DNA of 64,000 bases from JBBDWR01 sp040902745 (GTDB lineage Bacteria > Actinomycetota > UBA4738 > HRBIN12). The position numbers were made by a program, and so were the translations under genes. The first letter of the stretch is position 1. Every line of letters begins with the position of its first letter. Positions 47,832 through 57,297 of this stretch are shown here, in pieces. Location of the stretch: the NCBI GenBank assembly GCA_040902745.1, contig JBBDWR010000022.1:6501-70500 (forward strand). The letters run 5' to 3'. The notes beneath the pieces are model-generated. The model was given only the letters and a program-made list of their open reading frames with translations. It made no database searches and was not told where the DNA came from.

Positions 47832-48926
47832 TCATCGCACCACAACCGGCTCGCGCGGTGCGTCGTTCAGCCGTCTGGCCCCGTCTTCGGTCACGACCAC
47901 GATGTCTTCGATCCGCACCCCGAATCGGCCCTCCAGGTAGATGCCCGGCTCGATCGAGAACACCATGCCCGTGGCGAGGAGGTCACGGTTGCCCGCGACG
48001 ATGAAGGGCGGTTCGTGCTCCTCCAGCCCGATGCCGTGACCGGTGCGATGCACGAACCGCTCGCCGTACCCGGCCGCTTCGATCACCTCGCGTGCCGCGC
48101 GATCGACCTCTTCGGCTGTGACCCCCGGACGGATCGCCTCGAAGGCAGCCTGCTGCGCCGTCCGAACGACCTCGTGCACCTCTGAGACCTCCGCGTGCAC
48201 GTCCCCCACCACCACGGTGCGAGTAACGTCGGAGCAGTACCCGGTGTCGATGCGTCCGCCGAAGTCCATCACGACGGGCTCTGAGACGCGGATCGTACGG
48301 TCGGTCGGGTCGTGGTGGGGTGACGCTGCGTTCGGCCCGCTCCCGACGATCGTGAAGTTGATCTGGGTGTGGCCGTGTTCGCGGAGCAGGCGGGCCAGGT
48401 CAGTCGCGATGTCGCGCTCGGTGCGCCCGGCGAACGGCTCGCCGACGATCTCTGCGAAGGCCTGGTCCGCTCCCAGTCCGGCACGAGCGAGGTCGTCGAT
48501 CTCCCGGTCGTCTTTGACCGCCCGCAGCAGCGGGATGGCGTCGGAGGTCGGGACGAGCTCGGCGTACGGCGCCGCGCGAGTGATACGCAGGGCGTGGGAA
48601 GCCCACGCACGATCCGTGATCGCCGCTCGGTGCGCTCCTCCCAGCATGCCGGCGACGATCGCGTATGGGTCCTCGGCATCGCGCCAGCTGCGGATCTCAA
48701 AGAGCGATCCAGCCGGTGAGGCCTGCGCCAGCGGCCGCTCGAGTTCGGGCACCACGAGCACAGGATCCGCTTCGGGACGCACCACGAGCAGGGTGAGCCT
48801 CTCCAGCGGCGGCGGGTCGTAGCCGGCGAGGTAGGAAAGATCCGGCGACGGCGCGACGAGCAGCGCGTCGAGTCCGGAGGCGCCCAGCGCCTCACGGGTC
48901 CGCGCGAGACGTTCGGACCCACTCAC
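47832..48926 (-). CDS. Xaa-Pro aminopeptidase-type M24 peptidase
   Basis: The 364-residue protein has a creatinase-like N-terminal domain and an M24 pita-bread domain. Metal ligands are visible in MDFGGRIDTGYCSDVTRT (two aspartates), RTGHGIGLEEHEPP (histidine), FSIEPGIYLEG (glutamate) and VRIEDIVVV (glutamate). It would cleave an N-terminal residue next to proline. It corresponds in position to pepE (Rv2089c), near helY. GTG 48926 overlaps the upstream kinase-like gene (GTGA). Confidence 0.92.
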   Translation of the reverse strand: MSGSERLARTREALGASGLDALLVAPSPDLSYLAGYDPPPLERLTLLVVRPEADPVLVVPELERPLAQASPAGSLFEIRSWRDAEDPYAIVAGMLGGAHRAAITDRAWASHALRITRAAPYAELVPTSDAIPLLRAVKDDREIDDLARAGLGADQAFAEIVGEPFAGRTERDIATDLARLLREHGHTQINFTIVGSGPNAASPHHDPTDRTIRVSEPVVMDFGGRIDTGYCSDVTRTVVVGDVHAEVSEVHEVVRTAQQAAFEAIRPGVTAEEVDRAAREVIEAAGYGERFVHRTGHGIGLEEHEPPFIVAGNRDLLATGMVFSIEPGIYLEGRFGVRIEDIVVVTEDGARRLNDAPREPVVVR

Positions 48927-49858
48927 AGCTTCATCAGGATCCGCTGCGGGATCACGGTGAACGTCGCGGGTGTCGTGCCGAGGACCTCCCCATCCGCCTC
49001 GATCGGGAGCGCGCGATCGGCCTCGATCTTGACACCGATCTTCGACCGCATCTCCTGGATGTGCTCGTTCGGGAGGTGGTCTCCCTTGTAGACCTTCGGG
49101 ATCATCGTGAACGCGTCCGACTTCGGCCCCTTGAACACGAGCGTATCCAGTACCCCATCGCCCGGGTAGCTCCTGGGCGAGATCCGCATGCCACCCCCGT
49201 AGAACTGGCAGTTGCCCACCACGACCTGGAAGGCCGGCCCCTCGTAGACCTTCCGATCGGCTTGCACCCGAACCTGGGCAAGCTTGAAGCCCGGCAGCTC
49301 CCGCCAGAAGGCGAAGAAGTAACGGGACTGGCCGAGCCGCGCAGGCATCGAGCCCGCGCGCTCCGCAACTGCCGCCCCCAAGCCGGCCTCGGCGATGTTC
49401 GCGCAGTAGCGGATACGGTCCTGCCCGTCGGCGTCCGTGTACGTGACCTTGATCACGTCGAAGGGGTAGACGTTGTCCCCCGTCAGGTGTGCGCAGGACT
49501 TCGTCGTGTCGCTCGGCAGACCGAAGGTCCGTACGAGGTCACATCCGGAACCCGCCGCGACCACGCCGAGCACCGCGTCGATCACCACGGGCTCCCCGTC
49601 GCGGAACATGCCGTTCACCACCTCGTTGACCGTTCCGTCCCCCCCGACCGCGACCAAGAACCTGCCGCCGCCCTCCAGCGTCTCTCGGGCGATCCGGGTG
49701 GCGTCGCCCGGGCCACGCGTAAGTTCCAAGCGGTACGGGAGCTGGCGGTCCTGCAAGGCGTGTTCGAGGGCGGGGATCTCCCGGGTCACCCGGTGTCGGC
49801 CGGCATGCGGATTCACGATGACGGTCAGCTCGCCGAAAGGCGTTCCGGTAGCGCTCAC
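48923..49858 (-). CDS. diacylglycerol kinase family lipid kinase
   Basis: The 311-residue protein has the DAGK catalytic pattern: LTVIVNPHAGRHR near the start, VAVGGDGTVNEVVNGM near residue 65, and LGVVAAGSGCDLVRT for the GTGNDFAR-type motif. The C-terminal domain includes QFYGGGMRISPRSYPGDGVLD. It would phosphorylate a diacylglycerol or sphingoid-type lipid at the membrane. The GSGCD variant of the usual GTGND differs from most members. GTG 49858 has TATCCT 9 bases upstream. Confidence 0.9.
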   Translation of the reverse strand: MSATGTPFGELTVIVNPHAGRHRVTREIPALEHALQDRQLPYRLELTRGPGDATRIARETLEGGGRFLVAVGGDGTVNEVVNGMFRDGEPVVIDAVLGVVAAGSGCDLVRTFGLPSDTTKSCAHLTGDNVYPFDVIKVTYTDADGQDRIRYCANIAEAGLGAAVAERAGSMPARLGQSRYFFAFWRELPGFKLAQVRVQADRKVYEGPAFQVVVGNCQFYGGGMRISPRSYPGDGVLDTLVFKGPKSDAFTMIPKVYKGDHLPNEHIQEMRSKIGVKIEADRALPIEADGEVLGTTPATFTVIPQRILMKL

Positions 49859-49867
49859 AGGCCGAGA

Positions 49868-49873
49868 AGGATA
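49868..49873 (-). promoter_or_regulatory. -10 hexamer of the lipid kinase gene (leaderless type)
   Basis: TATCCT on the - strand lies 9 bases before GTG 49858. Confidence 0.4.
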
Positions 49874-49905
49874 CTCGCCCGGGCCCGTCGCACGGTCGGA
49901 GCCGA

Positions 49906-52557
49906 TCACACGCCCGTGTACGCGACGACCCCTCGGTTGACGGCGTCGGCGGCCTCGCGGGCGACCCGGGAGGTCGGACCGGGCGCCACGTCCGCGATCT
50001 GCCTGAGCAGGTCGAGCAGCATCTTGCACGTGCGAACGAAGTCTCCGGGTGCCATGTCCATCTCGTGGAGCACGTCCTCAAGCGGCTTCCCCTCGGCCCA
50101 GTGGAACACGGGCGTCGCGAAGCCGTCGTCCAGCTCGCGGCACAGTTCGACCTGATGGGCGTCCTCGGCCCGCCGGATCGTTCGGTAGAGGTCCCGCATC
50201 CGGTCGAACGCCTCGACCGAGGCCGACGTGGGCATCTCTCCCACCCGCGGCACGCGTTCGCGGGATTCGTAGACGACGGTGGACACCACGGCCGCAGCCT
50301 CCGAGGGCGAGAGTCCCTCGAGCACACCTTCCGCGATCGCCTCGGAGATCAGGATGTCTCCCTCGCCGTAGATCCTCGCCAGCACGATGCCCTTAGGGAG
50401 CATCGTGAATCCGTCGGCGTATCCGAGCTCTTCGAGCACCGCCAGCACGCGATCGAACTGCCGCGCCAGGGTTTCGGTGCGTGTCCGGATCCGACGCTCG
50501 ACCCCGGCGATCTGTTTGGTCAGCTTGGTTGCGCGGGTGGCCCATCGCTCGTGCGTCGCTCGGTCGGGACACGCGTGACACGGGTGCTGCGCGGCGCGCT
50601 TCTCCAAGCGAACGGCGTCGCGCTCCGCTTTGCCGTCGACATGCCCTTTGCCCTTGGCGGGCAAACGCACGTCGAGCGCCACGAGTTGCGCCGCGACGTC
50701 GCGCCGGTATCGCGCGCTGCGGGCGTTCCCGGCGCGCGGGAGTTGCACCCGCGTGAGCACTGTGGGTGGTTCCTGGAAGTCTCGGGCTGACAGTCGGAAG
50801 TATCGGCGATCGGACGCGAGCACCGTGGGGCGTCCCTCGCGGGAGGACAAGACGACCGCGAGCCCGCGCCGTTTCGCCCGGGGGACGTAGATCACATCAC
50901 CGGGGCGGAGCTTGGCGACCGACTCGCGGATCGCATCCTGGCGCTGCGCCTCGAACCCCTTGCGGGCCTTCTCCCGGATCTCTTGCGCCTGATCCCGCAG
51001 AGACCAGTACTCGGCGAAGTCGCCAAGATCACATGCCATCTGCTGCCGGTAGCCCTCCAGGAACGCCTTGTCACGCTCCAACTGGCGCTCGAGCGTGACG
51101 ACACCCCGATCGGCGAGGAACTGCGCGAAGGACGAGTTCAACAGGTGGTGGGCCTCGTCGGGCGAATAGTTGCGCACGAGGTTGACCGTCATGTTGTAGG
51201 ACGGCCTGAACGACGACCGCAGTTCGTAGGTGCGCGTCGCTGCGAGCCCCGCGACCCGCTCGAACGGCACCTGGCGCTGGTAGATCACGACCGCGTGGCC
51301 GATCTCGTCGATGCCCCGCCTGCCGGCTCGCCCGGTCAGCTGCGTGTACTCCCCCGGTGTCAGCAGCTCGTGCCGTTCGCCTTGGAACTTCCACAGGTCC
51401 TCGATCACGACCGTCTTGGCGGGCATGTTGATGCCGAGCGAGAGCGTCTCGGTCGCGAAGATAACCTTGATCAGGCCCGCGGCGAACAGGTCCTCGACGG
51501 TCTCTTTGAACACGGGAAGCATGCCTGCGTGATGGGCCGCGACACCGGCCATCGCTCCCTCGAGGAAGGTCCAGAACCCGAGGGTCTCAAGATCGTCCTC
51601 GTCGATCCACGCGGCGCGCTGCTCGGCCACCTCGCGGATCCGGACCCGTTCGGACTGGGACGTGAGCTGGAGCCCCGAATCCAGCATCCATCGCACGCTA
51701 CGGTCGCAACCCGCCCGGGAAAAGACGAAGTAGATCGCGGGCACCATGCCTTCGTCCGCCAGAACGTCCACGACTTCCTCGCGACGCGGCACGTACACAC
51801 GCCGGTGTCCCTCTCGCGGCCGGGGGCGCCGCTCGTGGTACACGCCGCCGCTGCGTCGCCGGTACTGCTTCGTGCGCAGTTCCGGCTCCTCGATCGAAAC
51901 GACGTACGGGTTGGCGACGGGCTCCCCGTCCCGCTCCACGTGCATCGGGTGCAGGGTGCGGCCCACGAGGTAGTGGTGCTCCAGCGGTACGGGACGCTTC
52001 TCCTCGATCACCACTCGGGTGGGACCGCGCAGGGTTCCGATCCATTCGCCGAACTCCTCCGCATTGGAGATCGTCGCCGACAGACACACGACAGAGACCG
52101 AGAGGGGCAGATGGATCAAGACCTCTTCCCACACAGCGCCGCGGTAGGGGTCCTGCAGGTAGTGGACCTCGTCCATCACGACGCTCACCAAGCCGTCAAG
52201 AGTGTCGCTGCCTTCGTAGAGCATGTTGCGCAGCACCTCGGTGGTCATCACGACGATCGGCGCTTCGGAATTGATCGCGTTGTCGCCGGTGAGCAAGCCG
52301 ACGTTCGACGCCCCGTAGCGCTCGACGAAGTCGCCGAACTTCTGGTTGCTCAGGGCCTTGAGCGGCGTCGTATAGAACGCTTTGCGCCCGAGCTCCAGTG
52401 CGCGTTCGATCGCATATTCGGCGACGACGGTCTTGCCCGAGCCGGTCGGTGCCGCCACGAGCACGGACTCTCCCTCGCCCAATGCCTCGATCGCGGTCCG
52501 TTGGAAGTCGTCCAGCGGGAAGGGGTAACGAGCGGAGAATCGATCGATGTCGGCCAC
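49906..52557 (-). CDS. helY: Ski2/Mtr4-type DEAD/DEAH helicase (HelY-like)
   Basis: The 883-residue ATPase has motif I APTGSGKTVVAE near residue 35, DEVHYLQD (motif II), LSATISNAEEF (motif III), and QLTGRAGRRGID (motif VI), followed by rRNA-processing and DSHCT-like C-terminal domains. It is probably a 3'-5' RNA helicase acting in RNA decay or processing, as inferred from Ski2/Mtr4 relatives. Its place upstream of tatC/tatA/pafC/pafB matches M. tuberculosis Rv2092c. GTG 52557 follows a -10-like TAGGCT. Confidence 0.92.
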   Translation of the reverse strand: MADIDRFSARYPFPLDDFQRTAIEALGEGESVLVAAPTGSGKTVVAEYAIERALELGRKAFYTTPLKALSNQKFGDFVERYGASNVGLLTGDNAINSEAPIVVMTTEVLRNMLYEGSDTLDGLVSVVMDEVHYLQDPYRGAVWEEVLIHLPLSVSVVCLSATISNAEEFGEWIGTLRGPTRVVIEEKRPVPLEHHYLVGRTLHPMHVERDGEPVANPYVVSIEEPELRTKQYRRRSGGVYHERRPRPREGHRRVYVPRREEVVDVLADEGMVPAIYFVFSRAGCDRSVRWMLDSGLQLTSQSERVRIREVAEQRAAWIDEDDLETLGFWTFLEGAMAGVAAHHAGMLPVFKETVEDLFAAGLIKVIFATETLSLGINMPAKTVVIEDLWKFQGERHELLTPGEYTQLTGRAGRRGIDEIGHAVVIYQRQVPFERVAGLAATRTYELRSSFRPSYNMTVNLVRNYSPDEAHHLLNSSFAQFLADRGVVTLERQLERDKAFLEGYRQQMACDLGDFAEYWSLRDQAQEIREKARKGFEAQRQDAIRESVAKLRPGDVIYVPRAKRRGLAVVLSSREGRPTVLASDRRYFRLSARDFQEPPTVLTRVQLPRAGNARSARYRRDVAAQLVALDVRLPAKGKGHVDGKAERDAVRLEKRAAQHPCHACPDRATHERWATRATKLTKQIAGVERRIRTRTETLARQFDRVLAVLEELGYADGFTMLPKGIVLARIYGEGDILISEAIAEGVLEGLSPSEAAAVVSTVVYESRERVPRVGEMPTSASVEAFDRMRDLYRTIRRAEDAHQVELCRELDDGFATPVFHWAEGKPLEDVLHEMDMAPGDFVRTCKMLLDLLRQIADVAPGPTSRVAREAADAVNRGVVAYTGV

Positions 52558-52566
52558 GATACTCCG

Positions 52567-52572
52567 AGCCTA
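52567..52572 (-). promoter_or_regulatory. -10 hexamer of helY (leaderless type)
   Basis: TAGGCT on the - strand lies 9 bases before GTG 52557. Confidence 0.4.
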
Positions 52573-52609
52573 CCGTGGACCCGGCGGACGACCGGTCGGG
52601 GGTGATCCC

Positions 52610-53350
52610 TTAGGCGGGCAGGCCGCACCGCTCCAACAGGCGGCGCAGGGCGCGCAGGAACTGCTGCGGGGCTTCCAGGTTGGACAGGTGTCCTGCCCCC
52701 GGGAGCACGATCGACTCCGAGTCCGGCAGGCCATCGGTCATCTCCAAGCTGACCTCCGGCGGGATCAGGCGGTCACCCTCCGCGGTGAGCACGAGTGTCG
52801 GGACCCCGATCCCGGGCAGATCCGGTGTCGAGTCGGGTCGCTCGGCCATGCCCAGGGATGCGGCCGCGATCGACGAGGCGGGCTGCTCGGCGATCCAGGC
52901 CCGCACACGGTCGCGCAGGCTGCTCTCGGCCGCCTCCGAGAGCAGGGCGGGAGGATCGGCCAGCAGGAAGTCCGAGCCTTCGTTCAGCAAGCGACTGGCC
53001 AGCTCCCGGCGGACCGCCGCCGCTTGCGGCGTGTCGGCCACCGAGCGCGTGTTCACGAGGCCCATCCCGAGCACCCGCTCGGGTTCGCGCCGACGGAGTT
53101 CGAAGCCGACGTACCCGCCGATCGAGCAGCCGACCACGACCGCACGATCGATCCGGGCAGCATCGAGTTCGGCGAGGGCATGCTCGGCCGCGGCGCGCAT
53201 CGTCATCGTCTCGCCCACGGATCCGGTTCCTCCGAACCCCGGGTGGTTCGGCGCAACGACCGGAAGGGTGGCGGCGAGCGCCGCGACCTCCGCCGACCAC
53301 ATCCGGGAGTCGACCGGCCACGCGTGCAGCAGGAGCAGGCCGTCGGACAT
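52610..53350 (-). CDS. alpha/beta hydrolase
   Basis: The 246-residue protein has the alpha/beta-hydrolase fold: LLLLHAWPVDSRMW (oxyanion region), NHPGFGGTGSV, the nucleophile elbow VGCSIGGYVGFE near residue 95, an aspartate in VLTAEGDRLIP and the histidine in LPGAGHLSNLEAP. The substrate is unknown; the closest pattern is the 3-oxoadipate enol-lactonase-like group. ATG 53350 begins right where the upstream gene ends, so the two are probably co-transcribed. Confidence 0.9.
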   Translation of the reverse strand: MSDGLLLLHAWPVDSRMWSAEVAALAATLPVVAPNHPGFGGTGSVGETMTMRAAAEHALAELDAARIDRAVVVGCSIGGYVGFELRRREPERVLGMGLVNTRSVADTPQAAAVRRELASRLLNEGSDFLLADPPALLSEAAESSLRDRVRAWIAEQPASSIAAASLGMAERPDSTPDLPGIGVPTLVLTAEGDRLIPPEVSLEMTDGLPDSESIVLPGAGHLSNLEAPQQFLRALRRLLERCGLPA

Positions 53351-54136
53351 CTACGGAGCGGGGGCGCCCGTCGGGATCTCGGCTCCGGGAGGCAGGCTGG
53401 GGATACCGCTCGGCACTCCGGCCGGCTGCGGGGGGGCGAATACGCCGGCGGAGGCCTGAACGCGGACGAAGTCGTCGTAACCGCTGACGAACTCCTCCGA
53501 GGCGGCCTTCACCAGTCCTTGCGCCGCGCGGACGAGATCGGCCTGTTCGCGACCTGACGGTCCCATCGCCTCTTCGGCGACTCGGGCCGCGTGCAGATAC
53601 ACCTCGAGTGCGTTCAGCATCTGGCCGTGTGCGCGCACCGCGTCGAGCACCTGCGCCTGCGACAAGCCCTTGCCGCCGAAGATCTTGGACGGCTGCACGT
53701 CGGAGAGCTTCTCGATGCCACCCTCGGCGACCTCGGCTGTGGCTTGCGCCGAGGCGACGACCTCCTTCGGATCGGCGCTCCCGTCGGCGAACGCCGCTAG
53801 ATCCTGCCGCAGCCTCGGGAACGGATCGATCGTCGTCCCGCTGGCCGTTCCGACCTCAGCGACGATTGGTTGGACCAGGTTCGTGAACTGTTCCGTTGCG
53901 GTGCCCAAGGCAGCCGCCTGCTCGTCGGCTGCATCGTCATCGCGTCCTTGGCGGATCTCGTCGCGGGCCCACGTCGCCACCAGCACCAAAGCGACTCCGG
54001 CGATGAACGCACCGACGATCTGCACCGATCGTCGGCGGAAGAACGGCACGGGCAAGGGCTTGGGCTGGAACTTCGGGCCACGCGTCACCTGCTTCGCCGA
54101 GCGCGATCTGCCCTTGTTCTTGCTCTTGATCGCCAT
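53351..54136 (-). CDS. membrane-anchored protein of unknown function
   Basis: I do not recognise this 261-residue protein. It has a basic N-terminus (KSKNKGRSRSAKQ), one membrane helix at about residues 38-56, then a helical extracytoplasmic region rich in alanine and acidic residues, and a proline/glycine-rich tail. Helical segments such as LDAVRAHGQMLNALEVYLHA suggest a bundle. It sits between tatC and an alpha/beta hydrolase gene and starts 11 bases after tatC ends. It might be a structural or cell-envelope protein, but nothing proves this. Confidence 0.7.
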   Translation of the reverse strand: MAIKSKNKGRSRSAKQVTRGPKFQPKPLPVPFFRRRSVQIVGAFIAGVALVLVATWARDEIRQGRDDDAADEQAAALGTATEQFTNLVQPIVAEVGTASGTTIDPFPRLRQDLAAFADGSADPKEVVASAQATAEVAEGGIEKLSDVQPSKIFGGKGLSQAQVLDAVRAHGQMLNALEVYLHAARVAEEAMGPSGREQADLVRAAQGLVKAASEEFVSGYDDFVRVQASAGVFAPPQPAGVPSGIPSLPPGAEIPTGAPAP

Positions 54137-54147
54137 GGGCCTCTTGT

Positions 54148-54936
54148 CTACCGCTTCATGAGCCGGCCGACAACGATGGCCGCCTCGTACAGCAGGATCA
54201 TCGGCACCATCATGCCGAGCATCGTGTAGGGATCCTGGCTGGGGGTGATGACCGCTGCGAAGATCGCGACACCGAGGATCGCGTTGCGGCGCCAGTCCCG
54301 AAGCCGGCGGCTCGACAGCACGCCCACGAGCATCAAGAAGATCAACAGGATCGGGAACTCGAACGAGAGTCCGAACGCGAGCGAGACGAACACGAAGAAG
54401 CTCAGATATTTGTCGCCGGTGAGTAACGGTACGAAACCTTCCCCGGCGAACCCGAGCAGGAACTCGAGCGCCTTCGGCAACGTGACGTAGGCGAGCGTCA
54501 CCCCGAAGGCGAACAGCAAGGTGGCCGAGAAGATGAACGGGACCGCCATCCGTCGCTCGCGGCGCGTGAGGCCGGGAACGATGAACCGCCACAGCTGGTA
54601 GAGGACGATCGGGATCGTGACCGCCAGACCGATGAACACGACCACCTTGATCTTGACGATGGCGCCGTCCACGGTTCCCAGGAAGATGAACGCACAGCCG
54701 TCGCCGCCGAAATCGGGCTGATTCGCCTGCGGCAACGCCTTGACAGTGTCGCAGTACGGCTCTTGGAGCAGCCGGATCACCGGCTTGTAGAGGAACCACC
54801 CGACGATCGATCCGAGACCGACGGCCATGAAGGAGATCACGAGCCGGTAGCGCAGCTCCTCCAGGTGCTCGATCAGGGTCATCGAGCCGTCGCGCGGCTT
54901 GGCGGGTCGCCGCAGGAGCTTGGGGATGATCGCCAT
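54148..54936 (-). CDS. tatC: Sec-independent protein translocase TatC
   Basis: The 262-residue protein has six membrane helices. The N-terminus carries the family motif MTLIEHLEELRYRLV with the conserved LEELR, and SFEFPILLIFLM lies in helix 4. TatC recognises twin-arginine signal peptides. It follows tatA by 14 bases in the order tatA-tatC, as in Rv2094c-Rv2093c. The loop between helices 1 and 2 contains two cysteines and is long. Confidence 0.96.
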   Translation of the reverse strand: MAIIPKLLRRPAKPRDGSMTLIEHLEELRYRLVISFMAVGLGSIVGWFLYKPVIRLLQEPYCDTVKALPQANQPDFGGDGCAFIFLGTVDGAIVKIKVVVFIGLAVTIPIVLYQLWRFIVPGLTRRERRMAVPFIFSATLLFAFGVTLAYVTLPKALEFLLGFAGEGFVPLLTGDKYLSFFVFVSLAFGLSFEFPILLIFLMLVGVLSSRRLRDWRRNAILGVAIFAAVITPSQDPYTMLGMMVPMILLYEAAIVVGRLMKR

Positions 54937-54950
54937 CGGCGAGACGGGCC

Positions 54951-55421
54951 CTACCCGGCCTCGTCGTCGGATCCGGCGGTGGAGTCACCGTCGGAGGACC
55001 CGTGGCCGTTCGTCGACGGGTCTGGCCCACCGGACGAGGATTCGCGGGCCTTCGCCGCACGCTCCCGGGCAGCGGCTCGAGCGTGCGCGGAGCCACTTAT
55101 GGGGCGTTCGCTCGCCACATCGTGCTCCTCGGGATCGGGCTCGTCGTCGTGCTCGTCGGGGTCTGCCGTAGCCGTCCGAGCGGTTCGGCTCTCCCGTCCG
55201 TGGGCGCCGGATCGGTCCGAAGAGCGCGTACGCGCAGTGGGCGGCTCGTCGTCATCGTCGAGGTCGAAGCGGATCGTGTCCTTGACCTCGTCCTGCATCT
55301 GACGAAGGTCCCGCAGCATCTTGCCGGCCTGGCGCCCTATCTCCGGCAGCTTCTTCGGGCCCACGACGACGAGCGCGACCACGAGGATCAGCAAGAGCTC
55401 GAGGGGTCCGATTCCCATCAT
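54951..55421 (-). CDS. tatA: twin-arginine translocase TatA/TatB-type protein
   Basis: The 156-residue protein has a single N-terminal membrane helix (GPLELLLILVVALVVVGPKK), the hinge PKKLPEIGRQAGKMLRDLR, an amphipathic helix, and a long acidic disordered tail of about 90 residues. The GPLELL start and length recall TatB as much as TatA. No second copy is in the window. Either of the two adjacent ATGs (55421 or 55418) could start it. Confidence 0.92.
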   Translation of the reverse strand: MMGIGPLELLLILVVALVVVGPKKLPEIGRQAGKMLRDLRQMQDEVKDTIRFDLDDDDEPPTARTRSSDRSGAHGRESRTARTATADPDEHDDEPDPEEHDVASERPISGSAHARAAARERAAKARESSSGGPDPSTNGHGSSDGDSTAGSDDEAG

Positions 55422-55538
55422 GGTCGGGGCAGGGGCCGGCGGCCCGTCGGGGCCGATTCTACTGTGGAGGGCCAGCGTGCGCCCGTGTCGTCCCCGGACG
55501 CGAGGCCTCGATCGCCGGGGTCGGACCCGGCGGCCGAG

Positions 55539-55766
55539 TCACTCGGCACGGGGCTTGGGCAGCTTGTCGGAAAACCCCGCGGACGTCCGACTCGCCCGGG
55601 CCGCCTCTTCGCTGAGCTCCGCCGCTGCAGGCGCGAGGTCTCGCTGCAGGCGCGAGGCGCTGCGGGCGAGCACGGTCGCACTGCGAGCCAGCCCGATCAT
55701 CATCGCGATCAGGGCAACGACGGTGACCAGGCCGATCACCAGCCAGACGAGAACCCAGGTGGTCAT
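55539..55766 (-). CDS. small single-helix membrane protein
   Basis: The 75-residue protein has an N-terminal membrane helix (VLVWLVIGLVTVVALIAMMI) and an amphipathic cytoplasmic tail (RSATVLARSASRLQRDLAPA). I do not recognise the family. TAGCAT lies 6 bases before ATG 55766, in the same leaderless pattern as other genes here, which supports a real start. It lies between the zinc ribbon gene and tatA. Confidence 0.65.
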   Translation of the reverse strand: MTTWVLVWLVIGLVTVVALIAMMIGLARSATVLARSASRLQRDLAPAAAELSEEAARASRTSAGFSDKLPKPRAE

Positions 55767-55772
55767 GGACTC

Positions 55773-55778
55773 ATGCTA
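55773..55778 (-). promoter_or_regulatory. -10 hexamer of the small membrane protein gene (leaderless type)
   Basis: TAGCAT on the - strand lies 6 bases before ATG 55766. Confidence 0.45.
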
Positions 55779-55829
55779 CGCGAGGGACGAGTGGGCAGAC
55801 CGGGCGGGAAGAACCTGAGCAGGAGCCGG

Positions 55830-56213
55830 TCAGCGCTGGGAGCGCTGGGTCTCGAGGAAGTCCTCGATGTACCGCTCGTCCTCGAGCAGGAAGTGGAAAT
55901 CGATCACGTCGTCGAGCGCGAACGTGGGCCCAGCGGGAAGCTCGCCGCGAGGGTCCTCGTCCTCGAACCCGTCGAACATCGGCTCGAGGGACGGTTCGTC
56001 GTCGATCCCCCCTTGTCCTGCGACACCGACTCCGGCCGACACGAGTAGGGCGACGATCTTGCGGTCGGCACGCTTCTCGACGTCGGACGCGCACACCGGG
56101 CATGTGAAGCTGTAGGTGCCCTCGGATCCCCCGCCTTGGACCGACAGCAGGATCGACTCGGGTCCCATGTCCACTTCCCCGCACCGGGGGCATGTCGTCC
56201 GGATGGTTGTCAT
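55830..56213 (-). CDS. zinc ribbon protein of unknown function
   Basis: The 127-residue protein has a C4 zinc ribbon at the N-terminus (CPRCG and CPVCAS, about 30 residues apart) and an acidic C-terminal half (DDEPSLEPMFDGFEDEDPRG, then DDVIDFHFLLEDERYI). The layout recalls small conserved actinobacterial zinc ribbon proteins without known function. A GTGGGGAG ribosome-binding site precedes ATG 56213. It lies between pafC and the tat genes. Confidence 0.72.
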   Translation of the reverse strand: MTTIRTTCPRCGEVDMGPESILLSVQGGGSEGTYSFTCPVCASDVEKRADRKIVALLVSAGVGVAGQGGIDDEPSLEPMFDGFEDEDPRGELPAGPTFALDDVIDFHFLLEDERYIEDFLETQRSQR

Positions 56214-56277
56214 CTCCCCACCCGTATCGGCCCCCCCTGGGGAGGGCTTGAGGGATAGGGCCCTCGGCGGGGCTACC

Positions 56278-57297
56278 CTAGAAGTACTGTTCCCGAGTAC
56301 GACGGGCGAGGCCTTTCACCCGTTCTTGGAGGGTTTGCGGGGCAAGCACTTCTGCGTACGGAGCCACCCGGAGCACCAGGCGGGCCGCCCAGTCGAGCTC
56401 CTTCGCCCGCAAGGCAACCTCGAGTTGGCCGTCCGCTCGTTCCGCCGCTTCGTCCACCGGGTGGTACTCGGCGATCCAGCGGGCCTCCGGCTTCAGCACC
56501 AGTCGCACCTGCACGTCTCGTTCACCGGGCGAATACAGGGGGCGGCCCGCGCCCTCGAGACCCCGCGGCTCGAACGTCTCGCCCGTCGAGCGCACCGACC
56601 GCATCCGGTCTGCGCGGAACAGGCGCTCTTCGTCTCTCGAGTGATCCCACGCCGCCACGTACCAGTTGCCCAGAGAGGAGAACACCTCCTCCGGATCCAC
56701 CGTGCGTGTGCTCTCTTCCCCCGTCGAGAGCGCCACGTACACGATCTCGACCCGCTCGCGCGCGGCCGCAGCCTCCCGGATCGTGTCCAGGAGTTCGGCG
56801 GGCCGCCCGGCCTCGGCCGCCTCGACCCGCTCCGCAGCGCCCAGGGTGTCGTCGCCGATCCCCTCGCGGAGCTTCGCCAGGGCCGAAGTCAATGCGGTGG
56901 CCTCGGGCACGCCAGGGGTGCCGACCAGGGCCGTGCCTTGCAGATACAGCGATAGTGCCTCGTGGCGCGTCAGACGGAGCGGGCGGGAGAAGTGGTCCGC
57001 CATCCGGATCGACACGGTTCCGTCCTCGTCCAGTTCGACGTCGATCAGGTCTCCCGGTGAGTAGGGGGGCAATCCGGAGAGGAACACCACCTTGAGGTCG
57101 TCGACCAGGGCGTCTCGGTCGACCCCGAACAGCCGAGCGGCCACGTCGATGTGCGTCCCGGGATGCTCCACGAGGTAGGGGACGATCACGAGCAGACGTG
57201 CAAGTCGCTCCGACGCCTTCGCCTGGCGTGTCTTCCCGCGTCGTGGCTTTCGGGACTTCGACCCTTCGGCGAGTTCGTCGATCCCGTCTTCAGGCAC
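56278..57297 (-). CDS. pafC: WYL domain transcriptional regulator PafC
   Basis: The 339-residue protein has an N-terminal winged helix region (ERLARLLVIVPYLVEHPGTH) and a WYL domain (RVEIVYVAL, ... NWYVAAWDHSRDEERLFRAD) with a WCX-type C-terminus. PafB and PafC form a complex that activates the LexA-independent DNA damage response in mycobacteria. Its genes flank the Pup-proteasome locus. GTG 57297 overlaps pafB by 8 bases. Confidence 0.9.
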   Translation of the reverse strand: MPEDGIDELAEGSKSRKPRRGKTRQAKASERLARLLVIVPYLVEHPGTHIDVAARLFGVDRDALVDDLKVVFLSGLPPYSPGDLIDVELDEDGTVSIRMADHFSRPLRLTRHEALSLYLQGTALVGTPGVPEATALTSALAKLREGIGDDTLGAAERVEAAEAGRPAELLDTIREAAAARERVEIVYVALSTGEESTRTVDPEEVFSSLGNWYVAAWDHSRDEERLFRADRMRSVRSTGETFEPRGLEGAGRPLYSPGERDVQVRLVLKPEARWIAEYHPVDEAAERADGQLEVALRAKELDWAARLVLRVAPYAEVLAPQTLQERVKGLARRTREQYF